DNA from: Castanea sativa
Taxonomy: Eukaryota; Streptophyta; Magnoliopsida; Fagales; Fagaceae
Length of the DNA: 64,000 bases
Assembly: GCF_040712315.1 (NCBI RefSeq)
Contig: NC_134017.1
Coordinates: 23,788,322-23,852,321, forward strand
Direction of reading: 5' to 3'
The position numbers were made by a program, and so were the translations under genes. This document shows, one piece after another, positions 59,822 through 64,000 of the stretch (the stretch's first letter is position 1; every line of letters starts with the position of its first letter). A model generated the notes under the pieces. The model was not told the origin of the DNA and did not search any database. It was given only the letters and a program-made list of their open reading frames with translations.

Positions 59822-60225
59822 CTGGGGGATGGTGAAAGGGTGATCATATTAAAGGGCCAAAGGTTGAGTTGACTAATGCTTATTCTTCGAATGTGGATGA
59901 GTCATAGTTTAGGGTGGGAAATTGCAATATTCTCTTTATATTATATAAATAATCAAAAACTTTGAAAATAATAATAATAATAACTGAAACCGTAACATGA
60001 AGTCAAATTAGAAATCGTGACTTTAAATCACTAATTGTTTTTTGGGCTATGTAGAGCTATGTATAGCAATTCCTGTGCAATAAGTATTACCAATAAAAAA
60101 AAATTGTAATAACAATAATCAAGTGCTTCAAGGTACATTTTGTTGGTGTAAGAGACAAAACATCTTGGACTTGTTGGATAGAATTAATCCTAAAACATAC
60201 TATACAAAATAATCAAAACAACTTT
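59104..60225. other. Spacer downstream of the ABCG gene
   Basis: No gene is supported. TGGTACCAGAGCCA at 59427-59440 resembles a tRNA-Met primer site (TGGTATCAGAGCC), which would fit the end of an LTR beginning before 56850. Two copies of CAAGTGAAGGATACCCA occur at about 59567 and 59610. A (GA)n run spans 59757-59813. The last few hundred bases should include the 3' UTR of the transporter gene, but I see no clear poly(A) signal. Confidence 0.4.
59757..59813. repeat. (GA)28 microsatellite
   Basis: An almost perfect GA run of 57 bases about 410 bases past the stop codon of the ABCG gene. Confidence 0.95.
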
Positions 60226-63200
60226 CTATCGCCTTTGGAAATTGAACACCTTGATGGAAACTGCAAAGATGAATGCAAAGAGTACTGCAATCCCAGCAAC
60301 TACAACTGCAACAACTCCTAGAAAATCATGCTTGTATCCAAAATAGCTTTTAACAAACTCTTTCACTGATTCTTTATTCCCATCAGTCATCAATTCCTCT
60401 AAATCTCCAAATTGTGAAACAACCAATCCATACAAAGTCCAAGCTATTGGACATGCCCAATAGTACCATCTCCACCATACAGGAATCCTCTGTTGATTTC
60501 CAAGTAGATAAATGAAAGGAAAAGGAAAAAAGAAAAAGAGTTAGTAATTGTAAGAGATATTTGTATGCATGAAAACCTGCACATCAAAAGTGGAAAATAC
60601 TTACAGTTCGTGGGATTATGAATCCTGAAAATAGATTCCATATTCCATAAAATGCGGATGCTATTATGGAAGCAATATGGTGGTTTGGCGTCACAGCCAC
60701 AGTCATCATGCCATAGAAGGTAAAGTACAACAATGTGAAGTACATGAAAAATAGATACCAAAAGAATTTGGCAACAGTCCATTCAAACCCAATCATTGCA
60801 TAGACTATGATGCCATAAGACACAGCTTGTGCAAAAACATATGGGAGCTCAATTGTAACCTGTGAGAAAAGATATAAGTTGCATTAACATACACAGTTAT
60901 TGTATACTAATACAGTGAAACTATATAAGTTAAGCTTGCAAGATATGACCCTAGTTACCTGTGCAAATGCATATGGCAATGCTGAATACATTCCAGCAGC
61001 TCTTTCTCTGTAGAAGACAGTTCGTTCAATTGCCACTACAGGCTGCACTGATGAAGAATTTTGAACACCTAGGAAGATAACAGCAGCATACATGGAACCC
61101 ATTGCATTCAATAAATCTTGTAGCGTCTTGCTGCAAATTGAAAATGGTATTAAAATGTAGCAGTAAACCATTGGATTGTTCAAAATTTCTCAAACTTTTG
61201 TAGCAATAACTTACATCTTGGAACCAAGGTCCCAGAACATTGTCCCAAATATCAAGGCAATGAAAACTGTGAACAGAAATCTCACGGCAGTGTATGGTGG
61301 GTTGCGCCAATAGGACCAGTGTTGCTTCCACAAGCAAGCCATGCATTGAGTGAAAAATGACTGTGCATATTGGGTAGGGAAAAATAGTTCTTTTTTATTA
61401 GGAGCAGGCTTGCTCAACTCTTGAATCAATGCCTTGTTCCTCCTAATGGATATGCCACACGATTAGTAGGAGTTTTAGCCTTATATTCAAAGATCATGAC
61501 TACAAAAAAAGAACTTATATATACATTTCCCATATGGTAGAATCGTTTTTCAGTCTTATAAAGCATTTAAAACAACATTGAACATACCTGTACAGCTTTG
61601 AGATTTTGTACACATTAGTAAAATCAACACCTAAAGTTATTTCCTCTGCTGAAGATGAAACTTCCAACATCCAAGTTGCTGGATTGTAACCATCTTTAAT
61701 TTTTCTAACTCCTTCAATGCTCTAGAAGTGAAGGAAAGGCATATGCATTAGGAAATATACAACATAGATAAAGATTTATGGCTGTTGGATGTTTGTAGTT
61801 CTGATCTTCAAAGAATCCTACCTCAAAATACTTTATAAGATGGCATGAATGGTGTCCCAATGGCCCAACGTATATCTCTTTTCCTCCACGTTTCATTAGG
61901 AAAAGCTGCAAATACATGTTACATATGTGTCACACTCAAATCTATAAGGAAACCAACACATTTGCACCTAATCTGTTGCTAGTTAATAGTACTTACCTCA
62001 TCAAAAGCTTCAAATATGTCAATGCTTGGCTGATGAATGGTGCACACAACTGTTCTTCCTGTGTCCACTGTGTTCCTAACTGTTCTCATAACAATTGCAG
62101 CAGCTCTTGCATCTAGACCTGAAGTTGGCTCATCCATGAATATTATGGAGGGGTTTGCCACAAGCTCAACCGCGATAGTGAGCCTCTTGCGCTGCTCAGT
62201 AGAGAGACCATTCACCCCAGGCAACCCAACTAGTGCATTCCTCAATGGGTTTAGCTCCACAAGCTCCATGACTTCCTCAATAAACATCTGCAACCATTTG
62301 TTAGATTCATGAATCAGGATTTATGGTAGTGATATAATAGTCAAGATCTTTATTGCAAACTCAAATGTCTTCATTATGGAATCATGCTTAACAATTAACA
62401 ATAGAATCCGATTTATTGAGCTTAATCATGCTTATATTGTCTTAGTCTACAACCATACCATGAGAAAACAAGCTAAAATATTTCAATATTCAATTGAGCT
62501 AAATTTAAGCATTTTCCAGAGTCTAGAATGAGCACAAGCTAAAGTTCCATACTATCAATTGCACTAAAAAAAGTACAAAGAAATGTTTCTGAATCAACAG
62601 AAAAACCATGAAACAGAGTGACCTTTTAGATACCAACCTTTCTGGTTTCTGAATCAACTTCAGAGGATAAGCGGAGCCATGCTGAGTAAAGCAAGGACTC
62701 ATACACAGTAACATGAGGAGAATGAATGTCATTTTGCTCACAGTATCCAGAAATTCGAGCAAATGTTTCTTGGTTCTTTGGGAACCCTGATATTGTGATG
62801 TTCCCTTCAATATATCCACCAGTTTTCCTACCAGCTAGCACATCCATCAGAGTTGTTTTACCAGCACCACTAACACCCATCAAAGCTGTGAGAACACCTG
62901 GCCTAAAAGCACCACTCACACCATTCAAAAGCACCAATTTATCCTCAATAACACCTTGGCTCTTCATTTCCTACAAGTCCAATCGAAACAGTCAGGTCTC
63001 AAGTTTCTACTTTCGATACAATATTAATTTGAAAGCCACTACAAGAAATTTTTCACTTTAAGATATCTATGACTTGAATTACCTGTGGCATGTCAACAGA
63101 ATATATAATATCATCAAATGTGATAGAATGTTGATCAAACGGAAGAACCATTCCTTTTTTCCCATTACTACTGGCCTCAATTTCAGCTCCTGACCTTGCA

Positions 63201-64000
63201 GATGAGCTACTTCTCCTCCTACTCCCTGCACGTCCATTAACTTTAGTTGGAAACTAAAAGGAAATAAAACTATGATACTCATAGGATATAATACACAATA
63301 TTTGCAACATATTACCAATGTTGGAATGGTGACTTGAGCTGTTTGCTCTAAGTGTTAATTGTATGCCTTCTCTTGTCCTCTGCCCTTGTTCATTGCTTTC
63401 TGGTTCATCTGATTTTATAGTTTGTGCCTTTCCAAATGCTGCACAAAAAATGGTACATCATAAACAGAAAAGCTCCTAAATTTATACAACATATAGCAGA
63501 AAAGGTGGAGATACCCACGGTTAAGATAAGCAAGAGCCAGTGTGAAAATGATGTTGAAAACTAGTAAGAATCCAACCAGTGCTCCTATGCCAATCCAATA
63601 CCAATATGCTTGTGTGACGAACCCGCGAGACTTAAGAATTGAAATTCCCAGTTCTTCCGTTGTGCTACCCTATATTATTACAATTTAATCAAGCATTAGC
63701 TTGTTATTAACAAGAAGACAATATAAATGTTCAAATGCATATTCAAGAAGTTACATTTCTCCAATTTCCCCCCAGGAACTCATTCACCACTATTGCATTT
63801 TGCCCGTACATCAAAGGTGATATCCAGTAACCCCATATCCACCATTTCTTTATATCATCTATAGAAGTAAGTCAACAGATTTAAAGGCAATTCTTAAAGG
63901 TATAGTGTAATAAATTGAAAAAAGGTTTAAATAAATTTCTCATTTTAGTATATTGTTACCTTTGGAAAGTATAAAGCCTCCTAAGGCAAAAAGTAAGAGA
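60226..64000 (-). CDS. PDR-type ABCG transporter, C-terminal half (partial)
   Basis: Thirteen exons, all with AG/GT borders and consistent phase: 64000(open)-63960, 63858-63755, 63669-63519, 63438-63316, 63225-63083, 62970-62638, 62287-61997, 61905-61822, 61721-61588, 61442-61215, 61130-60959, 60859-60605, 60489-60226 (TAG at 60226-60228). The order is: end of the first membrane domain ([20 protein letters not shown], then a hydrophobic segment around [14 protein letters not shown]), a polar linker, the second ATP-binding domain, and the second membrane domain ending [11 protein letters not shown]-site motifs: Walker [10 protein letters not shown] (62851-62877), signature LSTEQRKRL (62180-62206), Walker [11 protein letters not shown] (about 62117-62146), H-loop CTIHQPS. 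The PDR-specific FSGFIIPRT and [14 protein letters not shown] stretches are present. Full-length PDR pumps in the plasma membrane export terpenoids, hormones or lipids; the substrate cannot be told. No stop or shift was found, so it looks functional. It most resembles the large plant PDR1/ABCG39-40 type group (from memory). Confidence 0.96.

Noticed and set aside
62726..63061. 111-codon plus-strand frame
   Set aside because: It is antisense to the second ATP-binding domain of the ABCG gene.

Overview
The window is plant nuclear DNA, most likely from a dicot. It contains plant Ty1/copia retrotransposons (integrase upstream of reverse transcriptase, initiator tRNA-Met primer sites), a Helitron with the plant-type 3' end, and an intron-rich PDR/ABCG transporter gene whose 12 visible GT-AG introns keep reading phase throughout. 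The sequence does not fix the species. I see no prokaryotic genes, CRISPR array or tRNA/rRNA gene.

Layout. (1) 240-12741: a minus-strand copia element (A) with 1.4-kb LTRs and a perfect 5-bp target duplication. A 4.15-kb non-autonomous Helitron (6488-10637) sits in its 5' leader. A itself split an older DUF7745-like pseudogene (1-239 and 12742-13646). (2) 13647-20253: older repeat-rich DNA with a solo LTR (14548-16010), a 36-bp minisatellite, a plant-mobile-domain-like pseudogene, and a small coding fragment cut by another solo LTR (18481-19794). The last stretch is flanked by clusters of ACTCGAGT. (3) 20254-55551: a nest of insertions. The oldest is plus-strand copia element E1. It was hit in its 5' LTR by E2 (20631-28492), in its integrase by a solo LTR (32256-33680), and in its pol gene by an 18.3-kb copia-type element E3 (34629-52942). 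E3 was in turn hit by two solo LTRs (36917-38364, 39794-41186) and by element F (41297-49093). Almost every junction is confirmed by a 5-bp target duplication. (4) 55552-60225: more retrotransposon-derived DNA with a solo LTR of Ty3/gypsy (Tekay-like) type (56850-59103). (5) 60226-64000: the C-terminal half of an apparently intact PDR-type ABCG transporter on the minus strand, the only gene here that looks functional.

All retroelement reading frames are broken by stops, frameshifts or deletions, so none looks autonomous now. E3 carries gag plus a second gene of the putative plant transposon protein type, and no pol could be found in it. I found no convincing new biological system. The most informative content is the insertion order, the Helitron inside a retroelement leader, the E3 gene arrangement, and a variable 12-bp repeat at the LTR tips.
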